NCBI GenBank assembly: GCA_905204935.1
Contig: CAJLBJ010000003.1
Coordinates: 31,016-95,015 of the forward strand
Length of the DNA stretch: 64,000 nt
Direction: 5' to 3'
Source of the DNA: an uncultured Lactobacillus sp.
GTDB lineage: Bacteria; Bacillota; Bacilli; Lactobacillales; Lactobacillaceae
This document shows positions 25,494-33,374 of this stretch, piece after piece. Positions within the stretch are counted from its first letter, which is position 1. The number at the start of each line of letters is the position of its first letter. The position numbers and the translations under genes are program-made. The notes below the pieces were generated by a model. The model saw only the letters and a list, made by a program, of their open reading frames with translations. It made no database searches and had not been told where the DNA came from.

Positions 25494-26264
25494 TTATTCC
25501 TCTGATTTTCTACTAATTACTTTACGACTAGCTGCCGGTTTAATGCGCCGGAGCCAAAAATTGTTTGTCTTTCCATGTCTTACAAGATAATCTTCAATCG
25601 CAAAACCAACTAAAGATGCCAACAACGTAGCCACAACCAAGCCCATAGTGCCTTTTAAAACAACCATGAAAAAGGCTGCCAAACAGCCTGCAATAAGACT
25701 GATAACAATCGTTAACTTGTTTTTGACTTGCATAATAACCATATATAAGAATAGGGCCGTCAAAGCATAATCTACAATCGCTAAATTAATTGAAATCAAA
25801 CCGCCAATTAAACTACCAATCAAATTAGCTCCGGTCCAAAAAAGCAATGACCAATGCTCAACTTGTAATGCATCTTTAGGTGTCCATGTTTTATCCGTAG
25901 CAAATTTTAAATAGTTAACGGCATAATTTTCATCGTTTAAAGACGCAGCAAAGAAGTACAAAAATTTCTTGCTTGTCCCTCGCATATATTGAGACAAACT
26001 AGATCCTAAAAGTGCATAACGTAATTCTAGGAAAAATAGCATTAATAAAATTGTATGCATCGGTGCATTAGTTGCCAACATCGATGCAATCATAAACTGT
26101 GCACCACCCGAAAACACCAACAACGATACTAAAGTGGTTAATAAAGCGTTAAAACCAGCTGCATGTAGTAAAATTCCACATGCTAAACCAATCGGTACAT
26201 AGCTCAAGCACAGTGGTAAGGCAATCTGAAACACCATTACCCAACGTGACTTATTTTCTTCCAC
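25494..26264 (-). CDS. azlC: Branched-chain amino-acid exporter large subunit AzlC
   Basis: The 256-residue protein shows AzlC hallmarks: ALPLCLSYVPIGLACGILLHAAGF, LLVFSGGAQFMIASML, FFLELRYALLGSSLSQY and the DENYAV segment. It has about seven helices and a basic C-terminal tail (LRRIKPAASRKVISRKSEE). It starts at GTG. The promoter has an extended -10 TGCTATAAT (TATAAT at 26314-26319). With AzlD it exports leucine/isoleucine/valine or toxic analogues. Confidence 0.92.
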   Translation of the reverse strand: MEENKSRWVMVFQIALPLCLSYVPIGLACGILLHAAGFNALLTTLVSLLVFSGGAQFMIASMLATNAPMHTILLMLFFLELRYALLGSSLSQYMRGTSKKFLYFFAASLNDENYAVNYLKFATDKTWTPKDALQVEHWSLLFWTGANLIGSLIGGLISINLAIVDYALTALFLYMVIMQVKNKLTIVISLIAGCLAAFFMVVLKGTMGLVVATLLASLVGFAIEDYLVRHGKTNNFWLRRIKPAASRKVISRKSEE

Positions 26265-26313
26265 GACATGTTTCCCCCACTATCAATTAATCTCTAAAAC
26301 GTCTCCATTTTCG

Positions 26314-26322
26314 ATTATAGCA
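26314..26322 (-). promoter_or_regulatory. Extended -10 promoter of azlCD
   Basis: The minus strand reads TGCTATAAT, with the TATAAT at 26314-26319, about 50 nt before the azlC GTG. No good -35 is seen, as is usual for extended -10 promoters. Confidence 0.55.
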
Positions 26323-26426
26323 TAGCTCCTAAACAATTGTTCATCTTTTTTTAGCCGATGATAATTTTTTCTGTAAGATATCGCCCTTATTTTATCAAAG
26401 TTGCTCAACTAAATTAGTTATTTTAA

Positions 26427-26475
26427 AACAAAAATACCCTCCTTACTGAAATTATCCAGTAAAGAGGGTACTTAG
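26427..26475 (-). terminator. Terminator of the YhgE gene (repeat family copy 1)
   Basis: The hairpin TACCCTCTTTACTGGA...TCAGTAAGGAGGGTA with a T-run lies after the YhgE stop. Its core (CTCTTTACTGG / CAGTAAGGAGG) recurs at 29556-29600 and, with changes in one arm, at 42782-42823. Confidence 0.85.
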
Positions 26476-26503
26476 TAATTCTTAGCTTGTAAATCTATTA
26501 TTT

Positions 26504-29278
26504 TTATTGATCTGCTTCAACATTTTCTAAAGATTCTACATAAGTCATCTTGCTTCTTAAAGCACTCATTACAATCCATAAGAGTACCAAACAAATTACA
26601 ATATAAACAACTTGTACCAAGACAGAAGTTGTAATTTGACTTGCTCCTAAGCCTGAGTTTAAAGCTTGACGGAAGCCATAAACCGAGTAAGTCATTGGCA
26701 AGTATGGATTGATTGCTTGGAAGAACCCATCCATTCCTTTGGTGATTTCAATTGGGAACGAACCACCACAAGAACCTAATTGGATTACCAAGAAAATCAT
26801 ACCTAAGAAACGACCTGGGTTGCCTAATGCCATTGATAAGAACATAATCAAATACATTGCCGTCAATGAGAAGCTAATTCCATTGATTAAGAAGCTACCT
26901 AAATGTTGTGGATGCAAACCAGCTGCCATCATCAATAACATTTCAACTAATGCATTACCAATAGCAACTAAACCACCGATCGCAATCTTACTTGCAAACC
27001 ATTGTGTAGCCGTACCATCTGGTGTAGATAAGCGACGTAATGGGTAAACCAAGTTAAAGACTAATGCCCCAACATATAAAGCAACAGAAAGCATGTATGG
27101 TGCTAAAGCATAACCATAGTTTTGTACTTTACTGTAGTTTTTGTGTTTTAAGTTAGTTGGTGCGGCAAACATTTCCGCATTCTTGTTAGTTAACTTAATG
27201 CCATTAACCGTCTTAGCCCCATCTTTAAGGCTGTTGGCTAATGTCTTGTTACCATCTTTAAGTTGCAAAGCACCATCGACAAGTTTACCTGAGTTATCTA
27301 CTAATTGTTGTGTACCATCAGCTAATTGAGTAATACCACTAGTTAAAGTTGGTACTTGTGCATTTAAAGTATTCAAACCACTAGCTAATTGTGTTGAACC
27401 ATTGTATGCACTACCCACACCTGCTGTATAAGTGTTAAGTCCACTGCTTAATTGACTCGAACCAACAAACAATTGTTGCACTCCATTTGGTAATTGTTGA
27501 ATTTGTTGAGCTTGAGCCTTAATTTGTGGCAACATTTGGCTGTATTTAACAATCTGAGATTGAATGTTTTGTAGATTGCCCATTTGACTTTGCAATTGCT
27601 TAATTTGTGCTTGCATTTCTGGGCTTGCAACTACTTTTTGGGCTGTTAATAATGTTTGTAAATCTTGTTGACTCAAGTTAAAGCCTTTAATCGTATTTAA
27701 GATATTCAATAAATCTTGTTTCTTAGATAAAACAGCTTGTAAAAGCTTGATTTGTGCTTGTAATTTTTGTAAATCTTCTGGTTTAAAGTTACTTTGCAAT
27801 GTTGCCAAAATTGGATCAATTGTTTGTTTTACACCGGTATAAAGCATTAATTGTTTTTGTAAAACTTGAGCTTGTCCATTCATAACATCAGCAATCACAG
27901 TTGGAAACTTATCTTGCGCAATATTTCCTTCTTTGACTTGGCGTAAAACAGAATTAATAGAAGCCCCAAAAGCACTATCTGAAGTAACTGTAATTTGGCC
28001 AGAAGCTAAGCCCATCACAAATTTTTGTGCCTGAGTTGGATCGTTTAAGCCTTGTAATAAGGTCACTACTTGTTCTTGTGTTAAAGTTTGCCCGTTTTGG
28101 ATAATCGTTGGAATAATCGTTGCTTTAAATGCATTTAAAGCTTGGGTTAAACTATTTTGCAAACCTGAAACTTGTTCTAATAAGCTAGCAATAACTGTTA
28201 CTTTATTTTGTAAATCATTAAGTTGAGCTTCATCGATTTGAAGTAATTGTTGGATAGCTGGATCTTGTTTAAGTGTTTCTAAAGCTTGTAAAGTTGATTG
28301 TAATTGATTAGCATCAACTTTACCTAAAATTTGGCCTGCATTTAACAATATTTGTAGACTTTGAATGTTTTGTGGTGTCAAATATTGTTGAGCTGTTTGA
28401 CTTAAATTACCGGCTTTATCCAATAAACCTGGCAATTGTGCTAACATATCTTTAACTTGTTGGCTAGTTGCGACTTGGTTTAATTGATCAATACCTGCTT
28501 GTAATTGACTTGCGCCAGAAGTTAGTTTTTGTGAATTAGCATTTAATTGCCCTAACCCACTGGCTAAGGCATCTGAACCATTAGTTAGTTGTAAAACGCC
28601 GCTTGCTAACGGGGTTACACCTATCTTAAGTTTAACCACCCCGTCGTTAACCGCGCTAACACCTGCTGTATAAACATTTAAACCATCACTTAACGTTACT
28701 GTACCATCGCTTAATTGTTTAGCACCATCTGCAGCTTGATTAAAGCCTTTGCCCACTTTTTTAATAGTTGCAAACATCGTATTTGCATAGGCTGTCGTTA
28801 CATTTTCACGTACTTGAGCCTTGATTTGTTTGGCACCTTCTTGACTGATAACTTGTCCAATATAGTTTAACGAGTCATTTGTGTTATAGGTCAATTCCAT
28901 TTTCTTAGGATTTTTTTCTAAAACGGTTGTTGCGTTTTTAGAGAAATCTTTTGGAATAGTTAATACCATGTAATATTTTTTGTGACTCAAACCATATTGT
29001 GCTTTTTTAGCTGACACAAAATTCCAATCTAAGTCGTTATTTTTCTTTAATTCTTTAACCAATTCAGCCCCAACGGCAAATTTCTTACCTTGATAGTATA
29101 CGCTCTTATCTTTATTGACAACTGCAACGGGTAAATATTGTGTATTTCCGTATGGATCCCAAACTGACTTCAAGAAGAAGACGGAATAAAGAAATGGAAT
29201 AAACATGATTCCGATGATTGTTGCAATCAGAATCTTATGATTTTTAATATTTCTAAATTCTTCCTTAATCATATTCAA
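26504..29278 (-). CDS. YhgE/Pip-family membrane protein
   Basis: About 924 residues. The opening MIKEEFRNIKNHKILIATIIGIMFIPFLYSVFFLKS is the classic YhgE N-terminal helix and VWDPYGNTQYLPVAVVN follows. The long extracytoplasmic body has two blocks of LSDG/LASG-type repeats (about 190-290 and 610-700) flanking glutamine-rich coiled-coil. Five or six helices end the protein. Relatives include Lactococcus Pip (phage infection protein) and Bacillus YueB, both phage receptors; a type VII secretion (EsaA) link is also known. The TTG at 29278 has the best-spaced ribosome site (GGAGG, 8 nt); ATG 29272 is possible. A 26-bp palindrome lies upstream of its promoter. Confidence 0.88.
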   Translation of the reverse strand: MNMIKEEFRNIKNHKILIATIIGIMFIPFLYSVFFLKSVWDPYGNTQYLPVAVVNKDKSVYYQGKKFAVGAELVKELKKNNDLDWNFVSAKKAQYGLSHKKYYMVLTIPKDFSKNATTVLEKNPKKMELTYNTNDSLNYIGQVISQEGAKQIKAQVRENVTTAYANTMFATIKKVGKGFNQAADGAKQLSDGTVTLSDGLNVYTAGVSAVNDGVVKLKIGVTPLASGVLQLTNGSDALASGLGQLNANSQKLTSGASQLQAGIDQLNQVATSQQVKDMLAQLPGLLDKAGNLSQTAQQYLTPQNIQSLQILLNAGQILGKVDANQLQSTLQALETLKQDPAIQQLLQIDEAQLNDLQNKVTVIASLLEQVSGLQNSLTQALNAFKATIIPTIIQNGQTLTQEQVVTLLQGLNDPTQAQKFVMGLASGQITVTSDSAFGASINSVLRQVKEGNIAQDKFPTVIADVMNGQAQVLQKQLMLYTGVKQTIDPILATLQSNFKPEDLQKLQAQIKLLQAVLSKKQDLLNILNTIKGFNLSQQDLQTLLTAQKVVASPEMQAQIKQLQSQMGNLQNIQSQIVKYSQMLPQIKAQAQQIQQLPNGVQQLFVGSSQLSSGLNTYTAGVGSAYNGSTQLASGLNTLNAQVPTLTSGITQLADGTQQLVDNSGKLVDGALQLKDGNKTLANSLKDGAKTVNGIKLTNKNAEMFAAPTNLKHKNYSKVQNYGYALAPYMLSVALYVGALVFNLVYPLRRLSTPDGTATQWFASKIAIGGLVAIGNALVEMLLMMAAGLHPQHLGSFLINGISFSLTAMYLIMFLSMALGNPGRFLGMIFLVIQLGSCGGSFPIEITKGMDGFFQAINPYLPMTYSVYGFRQALNSGLGASQITTSVLVQVVYIVICLVLLWIVMSALRSKMTYVESLENVEADQ

Positions 29279-29308
29279 GACTATTTCCTCCCTATCTCCA
29301 ATAGCCAT

Positions 29309-29555
29309 TGTCTACTTTTATAATCTATAATATACACTCAATATCCACAAATAACAACTCATAAAACGCGACAATTTTTAAAATATGTCGCGCAATTTCA
29401 TTTGATTTCATAAGCTATGATTGACCTTTCAAACAAGAAATCGCTTACTTTAAAAATAAATTTTTCCAAAACATTAAGTAACTTTGATAATGTTAAACTT
29501 AGATGTTCTTACTTAACAATAAGACTTTTAATTTAATATGCTAAATCCTTCAAAC
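29309..29555 (-). promoter_or_regulatory. YhgE upstream region with a palindrome
   Basis: This AT-rich gap holds no gene. It contains a -10-like TATTAT close to the YhgE start and, upstream of it, CGCGACA-N12-TGTCGCG (29367-29392), GC-rich arms that stand out from the AT-rich surroundings. I see nothing further up to the dacA terminator at 29556. Confidence 0.5.
29367..29392. promoter_or_regulatory. Perfect 7+7 palindrome, candidate operator for the YhgE gene
   Basis: The arms CGCGACA (29367-29373) and TGTCGCG (29386-29392) are separated by 12 nt of A/T. It lies just upstream of the YhgE promoter, so it is more likely an operator than a terminator: no T-run follows on either side. Confidence 0.5.
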
Positions 29556-29600
29556 AAAAAGACCTCCTTACTGGCAAATCCCAGTAAAGAGGTCTTTATT
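29556..29600 (-). terminator. Terminator of dacA (repeat family copy 2)
   Basis: AAAGACCTCTTTACTGGG...CCAGTAAGGAGGTC with a T-run on the minus strand, 20 nt after the dacA stop codon. It shares its core with the terminators at 26427 and 42782. Confidence 0.85.
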
Positions 29601-29619
29601 AATTGTAGTTTTTTAACTC

Positions 29620-30966
29620 TTATTTATTAAACAAGCCTTTAACAGCTCGCCAACCAATTACAAAAATGTTAGCTTTCTTAACTTCGCTTGTCGTCTTAGC
29701 TTTGACATTTAAACTTGTCGCCCCATCAAGGTAAGCTAAATCTTGGCCTTTGATGCTTAATGCCAAGGTCCCTACGCTTTGCCCTTTGCTTAATGGTGCT
29801 TGTAAACCATCTTTTTCGTAAAGCTTCTTATCAGCTTTTACACTTGCTTTGATTGCTGTTGTTTGTACACCATTTTTCAACCAAACATCTTGGTTATCTT
29901 TCAAGGCTACTTTAGTCGTTAATTCTTTACCGTCATGAACAGGTAAACTGTCTGCTCCTTTAAATGTCATCCCGGCTTTAAGTGTTGTGTAATTGTAATT
30001 GTTAAAGACATAAGACATTAATTTTTGGGTTTCTTCAAAACGTGATAAATCTTCTTGACTAGTATGCTTTGCACCTAAAACAACTGTGATGATTCGATGC
30101 CCATCTTTTTTAACAGTCGCCACAAAACATGCACCTGCAGAATCAGAAGTACCCGTCTTCAAACCGTCAACAGGAAGTTCCGTATATGACTTAGCCAAGC
30201 CTTTCAACATCCAATTCCAATTTTCCATCTCGGTTTGATCAGTACCATTATCAAATTTCATGCGCGTAATCTTAGTTGTATCTAAGACTTCTGGATAATC
30301 TTTTAGTAATCGTTGCGCAATGATTGCCATATCTTTAGCAGAAAATTCATTTTCAGCATTATCTGGTGCACCAGGATACTTGGCATCGCCGACTTCACTA
30401 TTGGATAAACCATTAGCTGTATAAATCTTAGCATCGTTGATTCCAAATTTTTGGGCTTGTTTTCTCATCATGTCGATAAAGCCTTTATGACTACCTGCCA
30501 CAGCATTACCTAAAGCCAGTGCTGCACCATTAGCAGAATAAATCAAGGTCGCTTGGTATAAAGCTTTAACAGTATACGCATGCCCTTCTTTTAAAGGAAC
30601 ATTTGATAAATTAGTATCTTGGCTGACCTTTTGTGAAGCTTCATCTGGTACAATTTTTTGATTCCATGAAAGTTTTCCTTCATGAATGGCTTGTAAAACT
30701 AAATAAACCGTCAAAAGTTTTGACAAAGATGCAATTGGTAAAACTTGTTCGGCATTTTTAGAATATAAAATTTGCCCACTTTTAGCATCAACTGCTAAAC
30801 CAGCTTTAACATCTAAGTTAAGCTCACTTGTCCCCATATCTTTAATTTCTGCGGCTGCCACACTAGTTGTGTTAAATGCACCGATTCCTGCAGCAAATGT
30901 TCCCGCAAACGCTAGTGCTACTCCAAATGCAGCCATGGTCTTTTTCATTTTTTTGAAAAATTTCAT
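29620..30966 (-). CDS. dacA: D-alanyl-D-alanine carboxypeptidase, DacA (PBP5-type)
   Basis: About 448 residues with a signal peptide (MKKTMAAFGVALAFAGTFAA, cleavage near AAA-E). The catalytic motifs are in order: SLSK (about 80-83), YSAN as the SxN motif, and KTGTS as the KTG motif. A C-terminal beta-rich domain and an amphipathic tail (IFVIGWRAVKGLFNK) anchor it to the outer membrane face, as in PBP5/DacA. It trims the terminal D-alanine from pentapeptides, setting the level of donor stems for cross-linking. It follows the two-component genes with its own promoter (TTGAAA-N17-TATGCT). Whether the regulator acts on it is open. Confidence 0.95.
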   Translation of the reverse strand: MKFFKKMKKTMAAFGVALAFAGTFAAGIGAFNTTSVAAAEIKDMGTSELNLDVKAGLAVDAKSGQILYSKNAEQVLPIASLSKLLTVYLVLQAIHEGKLSWNQKIVPDEASQKVSQDTNLSNVPLKEGHAYTVKALYQATLIYSANGAALALGNAVAGSHKGFIDMMRKQAQKFGINDAKIYTANGLSNSEVGDAKYPGAPDNAENEFSAKDMAIIAQRLLKDYPEVLDTTKITRMKFDNGTDQTEMENWNWMLKGLAKSYTELPVDGLKTGTSDSAGACFVATVKKDGHRIITVVLGAKHTSQEDLSRFEETQKLMSYVFNNYNYTTLKAGMTFKGADSLPVHDGKELTTKVALKDNQDVWLKNGVQTTAIKASVKADKKLYEKDGLQAPLSKGQSVGTLALSIKGQDLAYLDGATSLNVKAKTTSEVKKANIFVIGWRAVKGLFNK

Positions 30967-31008
30967 CACGCTGATTTTCCTTCCATATCAATAAAATATT
31001 CTTAATCT

Positions 31009-31037
31009 AGCATACCCAAAACAACCAAATGTTTCAA
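31009..31037 (-). promoter_or_regulatory. dacA promoter
   Basis: On the minus strand, -35 TTGAAA (31032-31037) and -10 TATGCT (31009-31014) are 17 nt apart, in the 89-nt gap after the histidine kinase gene. Confidence 0.65.
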
Positions 31038-31055
31038 GCCTTTTCAACAAGTAAA

Positions 31056-32213
31056 TTACGGATTTTGCGGTTTAACAAAATCGGCATGTTTAACCGGTAA
31101 ACGCAGTGTAAAACTTGTTAAATGCTCATCTGATTCTACATAAATATAACCGTGATGTAGTTCAACAATACTTTGGGCAATTGCTAAGCCTAAGCCCGTT
31201 CCACCCGTTTCTTTAGAACGTGAACTCTCCACTCGATAAAAACGATCAAAAACTTGGGCTAACGCTTTTTTAGGAATTGGTTCGCCATCATTTGCCACGA
31301 CTAATTCGACTTCTTTTTCCCAAAGAGAATGTGCTTTTAGATAAATATGTTTTCCGCCCTTACCATATTTTAGGCCATTTGAGATTAAATTATTAAAGAC
31401 CCGCGCTAATTTTTCTGGATCTGCCTCAATTAACAAAGGCTCTTTAGGAGTAGTTACTTCGATTTGCATCTGTTTTTTGCTAGCTTCTAATTCAAAACTA
31501 GCTCCTAACTGCTCAAGCATCGCTCCAATATCAATCGTTGAAATATTAACAGGTGCATCTGTTTGTCTGACCTTGGTGTATTCAAACAAATCATCTACTA
31601 AAGATTTCATCTGTTTAGATTTCAAATATGCAGTGTGCGTGTATTTGAGTAAATCTTCTTCGCTTTGATATTGTTTGTCTTCAATTAAACCTAAATAACC
31701 AATAATAGAAGTTAACGGTGTTCTAATGTCGTGACTGACATTGGTGATTAATTCATCCTTTGAACGCTCAATTTTTCTTTCTTCTTCCATTGCATTAATT
31801 GTACTGTCAACTAAAGCATTAACACTTTCAACTACACGTTGCATTTGTCCAGAAAGTGTAAATGGAATCCGATGACTGAAGTGTCCGGATGCAATGTAAT
31901 GTAACTCTGCGATAACATGACGCAATTGCATTTGTCGATAACGTCGTATTAAGCGCCAATACACAATAAAAATATCAACAACTAACATAAAAACAATAAA
32001 CAACCAGCCCCAACTCCATAATTGCAAGTTATGCGGCCCAAATGTTAGTGACATCTTTATTTGAAAAATTCCACTCGATAAATAAGGGTTAATATCAATG
32101 ATTTGTTTTAAAATCACATAAATCGACATGTTTAAAAGTAATAGTAAAATGACGGTTACTACACCTTCACCAAATAATTCACTTTTTTCACGTCCAGTTA
32201 ACTGAAATTTCAA
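31056..32213 (-). CDS. Sensor histidine kinase, VanS/PhoR type
   Basis: The 385-residue kinase starts at TTG (32213) behind AAGGGG. Two transmembrane helices (about 13-35 and 65-90) flank a very short outer loop of about 30 residues. A HAMP-like linker, the HisKA box NVSHDIRTPLTSIIGYLGLI with the phosphorylated histidine, and an HATPase domain follow (FNNLISNGLKYG, VVANDGEPIP, GGTGLGLAIAQSIVELHHG). A small loop suggests membrane or intramembrane sensing. The sequence is closest in feel to VanS-like envelope kinases; the shorter size without a PAS domain argues against classic PhoR. It lies 26 nt after its response regulator. Confidence 0.92.
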   Translation of the reverse strand: MKFQLTGREKSELFGEGVVTVILLLLLNMSIYVILKQIIDINPYLSSGIFQIKMSLTFGPHNLQLWSWGWLFIVFMLVVDIFIVYWRLIRRYRQMQLRHVIAELHYIASGHFSHRIPFTLSGQMQRVVESVNALVDSTINAMEEERKIERSKDELITNVSHDIRTPLTSIIGYLGLIEDKQYQSEEDLLKYTHTAYLKSKQMKSLVDDLFEYTKVRQTDAPVNISTIDIGAMLEQLGASFELEASKKQMQIEVTTPKEPLLIEADPEKLARVFNNLISNGLKYGKGGKHIYLKAHSLWEKEVELVVANDGEPIPKKALAQVFDRFYRVESSRSKETGGTGLGLAIAQSIVELHHGYIYVESDEHLTSFTLRLPVKHADFVKPQNP

Positions 32214-32239
32214 ATTAATTGATCCCCTTTGACTTAATT

Positions 32240-32929
32240 TTAGCGTGATTCAATCTTGTAGCCTACGCCCCATACAGTTTGAATAACCTTTTCGCCTTTA
32301 GTAGCTTCTTCAATCTTATCGCGTAAGTGACTAACGTGTACCATCACGGTTTTAGCAGAAACAACTGATTCTTGTTGCCAAACACGTTCAAAGATTTCAT
32401 CGGCAGAAAAAACTCTATTAGGGTGACTAGCCAACAAATATAAAATTCCAAATTCTAAAGCTGTTAATTGGATTGCGACACCTTCACTGGTCTCAACTTC
32501 ATGAGAATCTTTTTTAATTACAAGTGGCCCAATTTCAATACGATCAGGTTCTTCATTTTTAACTTCATGTTGTGAACGACGCAACAATGAACGTACCCGT
32601 GCCATGACTTCTAATGGATTAAACGGCTTAGTCACATAATCATCAGCCCCTTGAATCAATCCTTGAATCTTGTCTAAATCATCGGCCTTAGCAGACAACA
32701 TCAAGACTGGAATCTGTGAGTCTTTACGAATTTCACGAACAACTTGTAAACCATCCATTTGTGGCATCATAATATCTAAAATCATCAATGCAATTTCTGG
32801 ATTAGTGTTTAACTTAGTCAAGGCTTCCTTGCCATTATAAGCTTTTTCAACTTCGTAACCTTCATTTTTAATATAAATACTTAATAATTCAACAATATCT
32901 TTGTCATCATCAACAACTAAAATCTTCAT
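32240..32929 (-). CDS. OmpR/PhoB-family response regulator
   Basis: From the ATG at 32929 (GGAGGATATTAAT upstream) the protein is 229 residues. The receiver has the acidic pair VVDDDKDIV, the phosphorylation site Asp52 in LMILDIMMPQMDG, and the lysine in ADDYVTKPFNP. The C-terminal winged helix ends VMVHVSHLRDKIEE...VWGVGYKI. It pairs with the kinase downstream. VanR-like and PhoP-like regulators look alike at this level. The dacA gene downstream favours an envelope role, and the nearby pstS with Pho-box-like repeats favours phosphate. A 31-bp direct repeat lies 100-200 bp upstream. Confidence 0.93.
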   Translation of the reverse strand: MKILVVDDDKDIVELLSIYIKNEGYEVEKAYNGKEALTKLNTNPEIALMILDIMMPQMDGLQVVREIRKDSQIPVLMLSAKADDLDKIQGLIQGADDYVTKPFNPLEVMARVRSLLRRSQHEVKNEEPDRIEIGPLVIKKDSHEVETSEGVAIQLTALEFGILYLLASHPNRVFSADEIFERVWQQESVVSAKTVMVHVSHLRDKIEEATKGEKVIQTVWGVGYKIESR

Positions 32930-32944
32930 ATTAATATCCTCCAA

Positions 32945-33126
32945 AACTATACATTTTAATCTTTTTACACAATTTTGTTTTACTCTTCAATCATAACTAA
33001 AGCTTATGTTTTATTCAATCAATAAGGTTATAACATAAGTTTTTTTTAAATCTTAAGATCACGCACAAAAGTAATTGCTGCCGTCGTATCTTCGTTATAA
33101 CATAAGGTTTTTTTAAATCTTAAGCT
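32945..33126 (-). promoter_or_regulatory. Upstream region of the two-component operon with a 31-bp direct repeat
   Basis: There is no gene here. Two copies of a 31-bp sequence (30 of 31 identical) lie at 33028-33058 and 33094-33124; each contains GTTATAACATAAG followed by a T-run and AAATCTTAAG. A single inverted partial copy (CTTATGTT, 33003-33010) forms an inverted repeat with the first copy. These are upstream of the response-regulator start and are probable regulator-binding or duplicated promoter elements. Confidence 0.6.
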
Positions 33127-33162
33127 ACAAAAAAACGACGCCTTATCGACGTCGCCTTTTTA
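33127..33162 (-). terminator. Terminator downstream of pstS
   Basis: The minus strand has GGCGACG-TCGATAAG-GCGTCGTTTTTTT. It lies about 210 nt after the pstS stop, so the pstS transcript (or a separate small RNA) would carry a long untranslated end. Confidence 0.75.
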
Positions 33163-33374
33163 ATAGCTATTTATATTGAGTATTTTTGACTCAAATATTT
33201 GGTCGGATACCTGAAATCAAAATCATTTTACAACTACTTTGCTTGCTGTTTAATTTAGGGTCGTGAAAATGTAGAGGAATAGGAGTTGCCTAAATCAAAA
33301 CGTATTGGAAAGTAGCCTTTAAATGATGCTTACTTCAGCTGCGAAGTCAAGCATGACGACCAAATCATTTACTT
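33163..33374 (-). ncRNA. Structured 210-nt untranslated region after pstS (possible small RNA)
   Basis: There is no credible reading frame. The minus-strand RNA begins, right after the pstS stop, with a long hairpin: 11-bp stem ATGCTTGACTTC/GAAGTAAGCAT (33326-33354) enclosed by ATGATTT/AAATCAT (33321-33370). It ends at the terminator at 33127. A second weak hairpin (TTGAGT/ACTCAA) lies near 33178. It could be a 3' UTR-derived small RNA or what is left where pstCAB genes normally follow. Confidence 0.4.

Noticed and set aside
26709..27047. Antisense frame in the YhgE C-terminal region
   Set aside because: Shadow of the membrane-domain codons; no translation signals.
27450..28700. Glutamine-rich repetitive DNA suggesting a tandem repeat array
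   Set aside because: It is coding sequence of YhgE coiled-coil; the units are degenerate and not DNA repeats.
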